DNA of 64,000 nucleotides from Pseudomonas monsensis (GTDB lineage: Bacteria > Pseudomonadota > Gammaproteobacteria > Pseudomonadales > Pseudomonadaceae): the NCBI RefSeq assembly GCF_014268495.2, contig NZ_CP077087.1, forward strand, positions 5,474,501-5,538,500, written 5' to 3'. Positions 25,201-32,294 of the stretch are shown piece after piece (positions within the stretch are counted from its first letter, which is position 1; every line of letters begins with the position of its first letter). The position numbers and the translations under genes were made by a program. The notes below the pieces were generated by a model that saw nothing but the letters and a program-made list of their open reading frames with translations, had not been told where the DNA came from and did not search any database.

Positions 25201-27865
25201 CTACGGCCTTGATCAGGCAGGTGAACTGGCGCTGGTTCAGGAAAATGCCAACGAAGGCATCGACACCCTGTATGTCACCTACAACGCCAGCACACCGGGT
25301 GAAACGATCGACCTGGGGTTGAGCAACCTGCAGAACGTCGAGAATGTGTTGCTGCTGGGTAGCGGTGCTTTCAACGCGCTGGGCAACAGCCTGAACAACA
25401 CCCTGACCGGCAACGGCTCCGACAACGTGCTCAACGGCGGCGCAGGTGCCGATACCCTGATCGGTGGCGCGGGCAACGACACCTACATCGTCGACAACGT
25501 CGGCGACATCGTCACCGAGACCAGCACCCTGGCCAGTGAAATCGACACCGTGCGTGCTTCGGTGAACTACACCCTCGGCGCCAACTTGGAGAACCTCATC
25601 CTGACCGGCAATGCCAACATCAACGGCACCGGCAACGGACTGGACAATGTTATCTACGGCAACGCCGGCGACAACATCCTCGACGGTGGAGCCGGGGTCG
25701 ACTACCTGGTCGGCGGTGCCGGCAACGACACCTACATTGTCGATAACATCGCCGATGCGATCAGCGAAACCAGCACCCTGGTCAGCGAAATCGACACCGT
25801 GCGTGCTTCGGTGACCTACACCCTCGGCGCCAACCTGGAAAACCTCGTTCTGACCGGCAATGCCAACATCAACGGCATCGGCAATGCTCAGAACAACTTG
25901 ATCACCGGCAACGACGGCAACAACCAGCTCAACGGCGGCGCCGGTCTCGATACCCTGATCGGTGGCAAGGGCAACGATGACTACGGCCTTGATCAGGCAG
26001 GTGAACTGGCGCTGGTTCAGGAAAATGCCAACGAAGGCATCGACACCCTGTATGTCACCTATAACGCCAGCACACCGAGTGAAACGATCGACCTGGGGTT
26101 GAGCAACCTGCAGAACGTCGAAAACGTGCGGTTGCTGGGTATCGGGGCTTTCAACGCGCTGGGTAACAGCCTGAGCAACACCCTGACCGGCAACGCCTCC
26201 GACAACGTGCTCGACGGCGGCGCGGGTGCCGACACCCTGATCGGCGGCGCGGGCAACGACACCTACATCGTCGACAACGTCGGGGACGTGGTCATCGAAG
26301 CCAGCACCCTGGCCAGTGAAATCGACACCGTGCGCGCATCGCTGACCTACACCCTCGGCGCCAACCTGGAAAACCTCGTTCTGACCGGCAATGCCAACAT
26401 CAACGGCATCGGCAACGCTCAGAACAACGTGATCACCGGCAACGACGGCAACAACCAACTCAACGGCGGCGCCGGTCTCGACACCTTGATCGGTGGCAAG
26501 GGCAACGATGACTACGGCCTTGATCAGGCAGGTGAACTGGCACTGGTTCAGGAAAATGCCGACGAAGGCATCGACACCCTGTATGTCACCTACAACGCCA
26601 GCACACCGGGTGAAACGATCAACCTGGGGTTGAGCAACCTGCAGAACGTCGAGAATGTGTTGCTGCTGGGTAGCGGGGCTTTCAACGCGCAGGGCAACAG
26701 CCTGAGCAACACCCTGACCGGCAATGGCTCCGACAACGTGCTCGACGGCGGCGCGGGTGCCGACACCCTGATTGGCGGCGCGGGCAACGACACCTACATC
26801 GTCGACAACGTCGGCGACATCGTCACCGAAACCAGCACCCTGGCCAGTGAAATCGACACCGTGCGTGCTTCGGTCACCTACACCCTCGGCGCCAATCTGG
26901 AGAACCTCATCCTGACCGGCAATGCCAACATCAACGGCACCGGCAACGGACTGGACAACGTTATCTACGGCAACGCCGGCGACAACATCCTCGACGGTGG
27001 AGCCGGGGTCGACTACCTGGTCGGTGGTGCCGGCAACGACACCTACATTGTCGATAACATCGCCGATGCGATCAGCGAAACCAGCACCCTGGTCAGCGAA
27101 ATCGACACCGTGCGTGCTTCGGTGACCTACACCCTCGGCGCCAACCTGGAAAACCTCGTTCTGACCGGCAATGCCAACATCAACGGCATCGGCAATGCTC
27201 AGAACAACGTGATCACCGGCAACGACGGCAACAATCAGCTCAACGGCGGCGCCGGTCTCGATACCCTGATCGGTGGCAAGGGCAACGATGACTACGGCCT
27301 TGATCAGGCAGGTGAACTGGCGCTGGTTCAGGAAAATGCCAACGAAGGCATCGACACCCTGTATGTCACCTACAACGCCAGCACACCGGGTGAAACGATC
27401 GACCTGGGGTTGAGCAACCTGCAGAACGTCGAGAATGTGTTGCTGCTGGGTAGCGGTGCTTTCAACGCGCTGGGCAACAGCCTGAACAACACCCTGACCG
27501 GCAACGGCTCCGACAACGTGCTCAACGGCGGCGCAGGTGCCGATACCCTGATCGGTGGCGCGGGGGCGGATACCTTCGTCTTCGGCGCGGTTAACGAAAT
27601 GGGGATGGGGGCCAACCGCGATGTCATTACTGACTTCAGCAGTCTGCAGGGCGACAAGATCGACCTGACGAAATTCGATGCCAACCTGCTGCTGAACGGT
27701 GTTAATGGTTTCACATTCATCGGTGCCAGCGACTTCACCGGTGCAGGCCAGTTGCGTTTTGTGGATCACGTACTGTCCGGCAATATCAGTGGCAATGCGG
27801 GTGCCGATTTTGAAATCCAACTGGTCGGCGTCAATACCTTCAGCACCAACGATCTGGTGGCCTGA
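19295..27865 (+). CDS. Giant RTX protein with N-terminal serralysin-type metalloprotease domain
   Basis: A 2856-residue protein. Residues about 40-240 form an M10/serralysin-like protease domain with the full zinc motif HEIGHAIGLKHP at 157-168 and the Met-turn MSYNN at 191. Residues about 290-2750 hold about 28 related units of roughly 88 residues, each with around three Ca-binding nonapeptides (GGAGADTLI, GGAGNDTYI) and a strand-rich spacer (YTLGANLENLTLTG). Two unit types alternate, marked GGAGNDTY-VDN and GGKGNDDYGLDQ. The last about 100 residues match the serralysin C-terminal domain (GADTFVFGAV, VITDFSSLQGDKIDLTKFDA) ending in NDLVA, a type I secretion signal form. Known serralysins are about 480 residues, so this one is greatly expanded. 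No type I secretion genes are adjacent. Probably a secreted or surface-held Ca-dependent protease or adhesin. Monocistronic. Confidence 0.92.
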   Translation: MPTPTGSTPSFFSSLTGFKPVDSLLSGSYWLGANWPLGGTTSLTYSFINSATSYFATNYSPDNEYKAAYDLSTDQQGGIIRALAAWSAVADITFTKTTDDISNVGDLRFGGYTLMKDQAAAWAYTPSNTPKGGDVWIGDPANEFPINGSYDFMTYIHEIGHAIGLKHPFSPNTLNSTILDPSLDDVRFTVMSYNNNYSYQPTTPMLLDILAIQSLYGANTHWQSGDNVYRWNHYDKIFETIWDSGGTDTIDASNQMISVSLDLNEGAFSSIGVGFLYGKNNFFNSGLAIAYGTKIENAIGSTFNDQLKGNALDNVLDGREGADYMVGGAGNDTYYVDNSGDVVVETGTSLTEIDSVFSTVSYSLSSSANVENLTLLTNANLNAFGNTSNNVLTGNAGNNLLDGYIGADTMIGGAGNDTYVVDNIGDVVIETSTLATEIDTVRSSVTFTLGANLENLTLEGLANINGIGNAQNNVIIGNDGNNQLNGGAGLDTLIGGKGNDDYGLDQVDELALVQEKANEGIDTLYVAYDATAQADTIDLNQSNLQNIENVLLLGNGAFNAVGNNLNNALTGNASANTLQGGAGNDVLDGGAGADILVGGTGNDTYVIDSLDDTIVELAGEGRDLVRSTISYTLGTNIEDGELLGTAAINLTGNDVNNVLTGNSSDNIIDGGLGADTMIGGRGSDTYYVDNAADVILEDWSYDHDQVIASVDYTLGNYIETLTLTGSALNGTGNFSNNRINGTNGNNILDGGAGADILQGYAGDDIYIVDDANDQVIESAEGGHDLVRASVSHTLGSNVEDGLLLGSASINLTGNDLVNVLTGNSGNNVLDGGAGADIMTGGAGNDTYVVDNVDDVIIESSTLVNEIDTVRASINYTLGANLENLTLTGIANLNGTGNSGNNVLTGNDGDNILDGGAGADTLIGGAGNDTYVVDNIGDVVIETGTLASEIDTVRSSFAYTLGANLENLTLTGNANINGIGNAQNNVITGNDGNNQLNGGAGLDTLIGGKGNDDYGLDQAGELALVQENANEGIDTLFITYNATAQTRVIDLSQNNLQNVENVLLFGTGAFGVMGNSLDNTLTGNASDNVLDGGAGADILTGGAGNDTYVVDNIGDVVNEVSTLASEIDTVRASISYTLGANLENLTLTGNTSINATGNALDNILTGNAGDNVLDGGAGADFMAGGTGNDTYIVDNVNDVVSETSFFDGEVDTVISSLTWTLGANLENLTLTGSANINAIGNSKNNVLIGNDGDNQLNGGAGRDTMIGGKGNDDYAVDQSRELDLIQENANEGNDTLYVLYDALYLGQSVDLTQSNLQNVENVLLLGNGALNATGNSLSNTLTGNASDNVLDGGAGADTLIGGAGNDTYIVDNVGDIVTETSTLASEIDTVRASIDYTLGANLENLTLTGSANLNGTGNALNNVITGNTGDNLLDGGAGADTLTGGRGNDTYIVDNVGDVVIETSTLFNEIDTVRASVTYTLGANLENLVLTGNANINGIGNAQNNLITGNDGNNQLNGGAGLDTLIGGKGNDDYGLDQAGELALVQENANEGIDTLYVTYNASTPSETIDLGLSNLQNVENVRLLGIGAFNALGNSLSNTLTGNASDNVLDGGAGADTLIGGAGNDTYIVDNVGDVVIEASTLASEIDTVRASLTYTLGANLENLVLTGNANINGIGNAQNNVITGNDGNNQLNGGAGLDTLIGGKGNDDYGLDQAGELALVQENADEGIDTLYVTYNASTPGETINLGLSNLQNVENVLLLGSGAFNAQGNSLSNTLTGNGSDNVLDGGAGADTLIGGAGNDTYIVDNVGDIVTETSTLASEIDTVRASVTYTLGANLENLILTGNANINGTGNGLDNVIYGNAGDNILDGGAGVDYLVGGAGNDTYIVDNIADAISETSTLVSEIDTVRASVTYTLGANLENLVLTGNANINGIGNAQNNVITGNDGNNQLNGGAGLDTLIGGKGNDDYGLDQAGELALVQENANEGIDTLYVTYNASTPGETIDLGLSNLQNVENVLLLGSGAFNALGNSLNNTLTGNGSDNVLNGGAGADTLIGGAGNDTYIVDNVGDIVTETSTLASEIDTVRASVNYTLGANLENLILTGNANINGTGNGLDNVIYGNAGDNILDGGAGVDYLVGGAGNDTYIVDNIADAISETSTLVSEIDTVRASVTYTLGANLENLVLTGNANINGIGNAQNNLITGNDGNNQLNGGAGLDTLIGGKGNDDYGLDQAGELALVQENANEGIDTLYVTYNASTPSETIDLGLSNLQNVENVRLLGIGAFNALGNSLSNTLTGNASDNVLDGGAGADTLIGGAGNDTYIVDNVGDVVIEASTLASEIDTVRASLTYTLGANLENLVLTGNANINGIGNAQNNVITGNDGNNQLNGGAGLDTLIGGKGNDDYGLDQAGELALVQENADEGIDTLYVTYNASTPGETINLGLSNLQNVENVLLLGSGAFNAQGNSLSNTLTGNGSDNVLDGGAGADTLIGGAGNDTYIVDNVGDIVTETSTLASEIDTVRASVTYTLGANLENLILTGNANINGTGNGLDNVIYGNAGDNILDGGAGVDYLVGGAGNDTYIVDNIADAISETSTLVSEIDTVRASVTYTLGANLENLVLTGNANINGIGNAQNNVITGNDGNNQLNGGAGLDTLIGGKGNDDYGLDQAGELALVQENANEGIDTLYVTYNASTPGETIDLGLSNLQNVENVLLLGSGAFNALGNSLNNTLTGNGSDNVLNGGAGADTLIGGAGADTFVFGAVNEMGMGANRDVITDFSSLQGDKIDLTKFDANLLLNGVNGFTFIGASDFTGAGQLRFVDHVLSGNISGNAGADFEIQLVGVNTFSTNDLVA
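23729..25473 (+). repeat. Internal duplication, copy 1 (about 1745 bp)
   Basis: This stretch and 25820-27564 are, by eye, nearly identical at the nucleotide level with a constant offset of 2091 bp (697 codons). It encodes about six and a half RTX units. Third-position changes that separate other units are absent between the two copies, which points to a recent event. Confidence 0.85.
25820..27564 (+). repeat. Internal duplication, copy 2 (about 1745 bp)
   Basis: Second copy of the 23729-25473 block. Identity starts just after GTGACCT versus GTCACTT (25811 and 23720 region) and stops where copy 2 enters the unique C-terminal domain (GCGGGGGCGGATACC versus GCGGGCAACGACACC). In frame, so the reading frame is kept. 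Confidence 0.85.
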
Positions 27866-27911
27866 CGTCAAAAGCTGTTGAATCCGGCCTGGCAGCAGGC
27901 CGGATAAAAAT

Positions 27912-27940
27912 CAAAGCCCCGACTGGTTCGGGGCTTTTTT
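27912..27940. terminator. Bidirectional terminator RTX gene / luxR-type gene
   Basis: Stem AAAGCCCCGA / TCGGGGCTTT with CTGGT loop, T6 to the right and A-rich sequence to the left. Between converging genes. Confidence 0.9.
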
Positions 27941-27956
27941 ATGTGCACTTCACCCG

Positions 27957-30689
27957 CTACGACAACATGCCGAGTTCCTGCGCCCGGGCCACCGCTTGTG
28001 TGCGTCGCTCAACGCCGAGCTTGCTGTTGATATGACTGGCATGGGTTTTTACGGTGTGCAACGAAATGAACAACCGATCACTGATCTCCTGATTCGAGCA
28101 ACCTTGCGCAATCAGACGCAAAACCGCCAGTTCCCGAGCACTCAGTTGCTCCGCCGGCAAAGATTCGATGGCCGGGCGATTTGTTATCAGCGCACAGTGT
28201 TCCAGCAAGTATTGCCCGACCGAAACGGGAGAATTCAATAGTGCCCCGCGCATCCAGTCTGCATGACTTTTCAGCAACTCGTTAAAGGGTTGCAAGACCC
28301 CTCCCGCCGCCGCCTCCAGTGCCTGACTCAACACCTTGCGCGCTTCCGGTTCGCGTCCGGTCGCCAGCAGTAACGCCACTTTCTGCGTCAACGCCATCAC
28401 GCTGAGCAATTGCCGCCCGGTCTGCTGGCCGTTTTCATGCAGCACGTTCAAGCGTCCTTCGGCGAGCATCGGCTGCCCTTGAATCATGTCGAGCAGTGCC
28501 TGCTGCAGTTCGACATGCAACGGCAATTGCGGATGAAACTCCGGCGGCGCCGCCGCACGCTCACCGGTATAGGTTTGCCCGAGTCGCGCCAGCCAGGCCT
28601 CGGCCAGATCGGTGCGCCCCTGCGCCAGCCACAATTCGCATTTGACCAGGGTGATCATCGCCAGATAGTAAATCGGCGGCACATCCCAGATGTGCATCAG
28701 GCGCTCGGCTTCGGCCAGTTCGGCGAAGGCCTTGGCGAACTCGCCAGTCGTACCGTCCAGCCTGGCGATCACGCAGTGCCCGATCAACACACTGATGTCG
28801 CGGCAGGCTCGTGCCTCACCGATACCGGCCAGTAATCGCACGCGTGCGGCCTGAGGCTGCAAGCGCATCGCCAGCAGGAAGCCTTCGTACAACGTCAACC
28901 GTGCGCGCACCGCATACAAGCGTTGCGGCGACAGGCCACGCAAGCGCTCCAGGCCCTGATGCACTTCATCCAGTGCGCGCAGAATTTCGCCACGCGATTG
29001 CAGGACGCGGGCACGGTCGTAATGCGCCAGCGCCTCGAACAAGGGATTGCCGACGCGTTGCGCGAGTTCGAGGGATTCACGATTCAAGCCTCGGGCGCGC
29101 CACAGGTCGCCGTCGGCAATCGCGAGGTTGGACAATGTCGACAGGCACATCAACCGCTGGCCGTAGCGCTTGGCTGGCAAGCTCTCCAAAGCCTCGGTGC
29201 AATATCGGATCGTCAGTTCTCGATGTCCGCGCCCCCGGGCGATGATCCCGCTCAACGCCAGCCATTGCGCCAGCATCGACTTTTGCGCGGTGGCCGAAGG
29301 TGCCGGCAGGAAACGGCTCAGATGGCTGGCAAGCTCCTCGGCAGCATCGAGCTGACACGCCAGCCCCAGCGCCCAGCTGTACAGCACGATCAGGCGCGGG
29401 GTGCTGATCAGCAGGCTGTCGGGCAAGTCCATTTTCCAGCGCAGCAACATGCCGACGTTTTGCTCGGCCAGCAATTGCTCCTCGGACAGGTTCTGCACCA
29501 GATTCGCCGCCACGTCGAGATGGCCGGCACGCAACGCTTGCTCCACGGCCTCGTCGAGCAAGCCCTGTGCGTTGAACCAGCGACAGGCGCGCAAGTGCAG
29601 AGTGGCGGTCGGCACCAGCGCCTGAGCGAATGGCCGACTGCGCAATAGATCGGAAAACAGATGGTGATAGCGATACCAGTGGCCGTGTTCGTCCAGCGGC
29701 ACCAGAAACACCTGGTGCGCCAGCAGAAAACGCAGGATCTCGCCGCTGTCATGGGCTTCGCGCACGGCGTCGCAGAGTTCGCTGCAGAAGCGTTCCTGCG
29801 GCGCCGTGTCATAGAGAAACGCCTGTACTTCGGGCGGCAGGCAATCAATCACTTCTTCAAGCAGGTAATCACGGATCAGCCCTTCCCCGCCGTTCAGCGC
29901 TTGCGGCAAGGCCGCCTCGCTGCCGGCTTCGGACGCTGCCAGGAGCCAGAAACGCAACCCGGCGACCCAGCCCTCGCTGCGCTGGATCAGGTTCTCCAGC
30001 GCCTCGCCGCGCAGTGACGTGCTGTGTCGATCAAGCAGAGACAAGGCTTCGTCGTGGGTCAGGCGCAGATCCTGCTCATTGAGTTCAAGCAGTTGGCGCG
30101 ACAGCCGCAAGCGCGCCAGATGCCAGTCCGGGCGCTGGCGGCTGGTGACCATGACCAGCAAGCCATCGGGCAGATGATTGAGGAAAAATTGCAGGCAGCG
30201 GTCGAGCACCGGCCCTTGGGCGAGATGGTAATCGTCGAGTACCAGTAACAGTGGCGTCGCAGGGTCGAGGTGCAGCGCCAACTCATCGAGCATGCCGTCG
30301 AGCCATTCCTCGAAGGCAAAGGGCTGATGGCGTTGGCGCATTTTCAACAGGCCGAGTGCGCGGCTACCCAATTGCGGGAAGTAGTCCTGCAAGCCTTCGA
30401 GCAGGCGTTCGAGAAAGCGTCCGGGATCGCTGTCACGCGGGCTCAAACCCAGCCACAGACTTTGCCAATGCTCCGGCAAGCTCTGACAGAACTCTATCGC
30501 CAGTGAACTCTTGCCGAACCCGGCGGGGGCACTGACCAGCAACAGCCGTCCACCGAGCCCGGCTTGCAGGCGCTCGCAAAGGCGTGGTCGCAACACGTAG
30601 CCGTCCGGCAACGGCGGGCGAAAAAAACGCCCGTCCAATGCCGTGACGGCAACACTTGCGGGACCCGGAAGCGGGGACAGATCAGTCAT
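27957..30689 (-). CDS. MalT-type LuxR-family transcriptional regulator (STAND ATPase)
   Basis: A 910-residue large ATP-binding LuxR regulator. Order: P-loop SAPAGFGKSS at 53-62, Walker B LLLVLDDYH near 147, a winged-helix/NACHT-like part (to about 340), TPR-like helical repeats (about 400-820) that usually bind the inducer, and a C-terminal LuxR helix-turn-helix (about 845-905, LSARELAVLRLIAQG, SLHTVKTHASHINSKLGV). MalT is activated by ATP and a small ligand. It is convergent with the RTX gene and lies on the same strand as, and downstream of, the DUF1302-DUF1329 genes, so I infer it may control them. Confidence 0.92.
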   Translation of the reverse strand: MTDLSPLPGPASVAVTALDGRFFRPPLPDGYVLRPRLCERLQAGLGGRLLLVSAPAGFGKSSLAIEFCQSLPEHWQSLWLGLSPRDSDPGRFLERLLEGLQDYFPQLGSRALGLLKMRQRHQPFAFEEWLDGMLDELALHLDPATPLLLVLDDYHLAQGPVLDRCLQFFLNHLPDGLLVMVTSRQRPDWHLARLRLSRQLLELNEQDLRLTHDEALSLLDRHSTSLRGEALENLIQRSEGWVAGLRFWLLAASEAGSEAALPQALNGGEGLIRDYLLEEVIDCLPPEVQAFLYDTAPQERFCSELCDAVREAHDSGEILRFLLAHQVFLVPLDEHGHWYRYHHLFSDLLRSRPFAQALVPTATLHLRACRWFNAQGLLDEAVEQALRAGHLDVAANLVQNLSEEQLLAEQNVGMLLRWKMDLPDSLLISTPRLIVLYSWALGLACQLDAAEELASHLSRFLPAPSATAQKSMLAQWLALSGIIARGRGHRELTIRYCTEALESLPAKRYGQRLMCLSTLSNLAIADGDLWRARGLNRESLELAQRVGNPLFEALAHYDRARVLQSRGEILRALDEVHQGLERLRGLSPQRLYAVRARLTLYEGFLLAMRLQPQAARVRLLAGIGEARACRDISVLIGHCVIARLDGTTGEFAKAFAELAEAERLMHIWDVPPIYYLAMITLVKCELWLAQGRTDLAEAWLARLGQTYTGERAAAPPEFHPQLPLHVELQQALLDMIQGQPMLAEGRLNVLHENGQQTGRQLLSVMALTQKVALLLATGREPEARKVLSQALEAAAGGVLQPFNELLKSHADWMRGALLNSPVSVGQYLLEHCALITNRPAIESLPAEQLSARELAVLRLIAQGCSNQEISDRLFISLHTVKTHASHINSKLGVERRTQAVARAQELGMLS

Positions 30690-30837
30690 GGCCGGCTCTT
30701 GTTCGAATTGCTGTTGGCGGCGTTGCAGATGTCCGCAGACTAGCCTTAAACGAACCGGTTATGAAGGTTGCTGCTACAAATGGCTACAAAAAGACTACAC
30801 GCCCCTGCACACGTCTTCCGGCAACGCCTGCAAAAGC

Positions 30838-30870
30838 AAAAAAAACGCCCCGAACCAGTCGGGGCGTTCC
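30838..30870 (-). terminator. Terminator of the DUF1302-DUF1329 operon
   Basis: Minus strand: stem AACGCCCCGA / TCGGGGCGTT, loop CTGGT, followed by T8. It isolates the operon from the LuxR-type gene. Confidence 0.9.
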
Positions 30871-30901
30871 ACGAGGATGCGGCCTCGGTTTTTACAACGG
30901 T

Positions 30902-32266
30902 TTAGCGAACACCGTCCTGACGCAGCGCGGCCGGGGTGAAATCGCTGGTGGTGGCGGTGAAGCCGAAGTCATACGCCTGTTTCTCTTCGTTCTTCATGCC
31001 CAGCGCCAGATAACGGCCCGATTGCAGGTCGTAGAGGGTTTCCAGGGCATACCACGGCACTTGCTTGTCGTAGTAGTTCTCGGCATGCGCTTCGGCTACG
31101 CGCCACAGCTGACCGCGACCGTCGTAGTGGTCGATCACGGCGGCCTGCCAGGTGTCCTCGTCGATGTAGAAGTCACGCTTGGCGTAGATGTGACGCTGAC
31201 CTTCTTTCAGGGTTGCAACCACGTGCCAGACGCGGCGCAGCTCGTAACGCGCCAGATCCTGGTTGATGTGACCGGCCTTGATGATGTCGGTGTACTTCAG
31301 CTTCGGATCGTCGAGCTTGTAGCTGTCGGAGGCGATGTACATCTCTTTCTTGCCTTCAAGCTTCCAGTCGTAGCGATCCGGTGCACCGTTGTACATGTCG
31401 AGGTTGTCGGAGGTACGCAGACCGTCGGCGGCAGTACCCGGACCGTCATAGGACACTTGTGGCGCACGGCGCACACGACGCTGACCGGCGTTGTAGACCC
31501 ACGCCGAACGTGGCTCTTTCACCTGGTCGAGGGTCTCGTGCACCAGCAGCACACCACCGGCCAGACGCGCCGGCGCAGTCACTTTCTGCTTGAAGTAGAA
31601 CAGGATGTTGCCCGGATTTTTCGGGTCGTAGTCCTTCATCTTGTCGCGGAACACGAACTGGTCCTGGAAGTACACCAGGCTGAACGAACCGTTCGGCTGC
31701 GGCGTGGCCTGGGTCACCAGACGGGTCACGCTGCCGCCGCGATAGCGGGTGATGTGGTTCCAGATGACTTCCACGCCGCTTTTCGGAATCGGGAACGGCA
31801 CCGCCGTTTCGAAGTTTTCCAGACCGTTGCCGCCGGACACCAGATTGGTGTTGGTGGCGTTCTTCTTGATCGCGGCAAACACGTCATCCGGCACGGTCGC
31901 ACCGCGATGGGACGGATAGACCGGCATTTTGAAGGTGTCCGGATAACGCTTGAACATCGCGTACTGGCCCGGTGCAAGCTTGTCCTTGTACTTGTCGACG
32001 TCTTTGGCAGTGATGGTGAACAGCGGCTGTTCACTGGCGTACGGGTTGGACAGGAAACCTTTGCTGTCGACGCTGCCAGCGTTCTTCGGCAGCGGCTTCC
32101 AGGCCGGGATCGAACCGTCGGCGTTGCCGGCCATTTCGGCGCCCATCGGGGTCAGGCTCTTGCCCAGCTTGTCGGCTTCGGCGGCAGGCACCGCCGCCAT
32201 GACGCCGGTCGCCAGCAATGACAGGCCCAGAACACCGGCGTGGAACAGACTCTTTGTTATTTTCAT
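30902..32266 (-). CDS. DUF1329 domain-containing periplasmic/outer-membrane protein
   Basis: A 454-residue secreted protein with a signal peptide (about 1-24, cut near VMA-AVP) and the DUF1329 fold, related to lipid-carrying LolA/LolB-like barrels. Typical family segments are seen: KLGKSLTPMGAEMAGNADGS, IPAWKP, and the C-terminal RRVWHVVATLKEGQRHIYAKR. Always or nearly always encoded next to a DUF1302 protein, as here (28 bp downstream of it). The pair is linked to handling of hydrophobic or ester substrates in pseudomonads; my memory of transposon-fitness work in P. putida points to Tween-type esters, which I could not verify. Confidence 0.88.
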   Translation of the reverse strand: MKITKSLFHAGVLGLSLLATGVMAAVPAAEADKLGKSLTPMGAEMAGNADGSIPAWKPLPKNAGSVDSKGFLSNPYASEQPLFTITAKDVDKYKDKLAPGQYAMFKRYPDTFKMPVYPSHRGATVPDDVFAAIKKNATNTNLVSGGNGLENFETAVPFPIPKSGVEVIWNHITRYRGGSVTRLVTQATPQPNGSFSLVYFQDQFVFRDKMKDYDPKNPGNILFYFKQKVTAPARLAGGVLLVHETLDQVKEPRSAWVYNAGQRRVRRAPQVSYDGPGTAADGLRTSDNLDMYNGAPDRYDWKLEGKKEMYIASDSYKLDDPKLKYTDIIKAGHINQDLARYELRRVWHVVATLKEGQRHIYAKRDFYIDEDTWQAAVIDHYDGRGQLWRVAEAHAENYYDKQVPWYALETLYDLQSGRYLALGMKNEEKQAYDFGFTATTSDFTPAALRQDGVR

Positions 32267-32294
32267 AAATTCGTTCGTCCTGAAAATGCAGTGC

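Noticed and set aside
20220..27580. Regular repeats considered as a CRISPR array or satellite
   Set aside because: The period is a multiple of three, the frame is open throughout and the units encode Ca-binding nonapeptides; there are no spacers.
23279..27871. 1530-codon open frame on the minus strand across the RTX repeats
   Set aside because: It mirrors the repeat units of the real gene; absence of stops follows from the GC-rich, repeated codons of the plus-strand gene. The product is Val/Asp-rich low-complexity with no domain.
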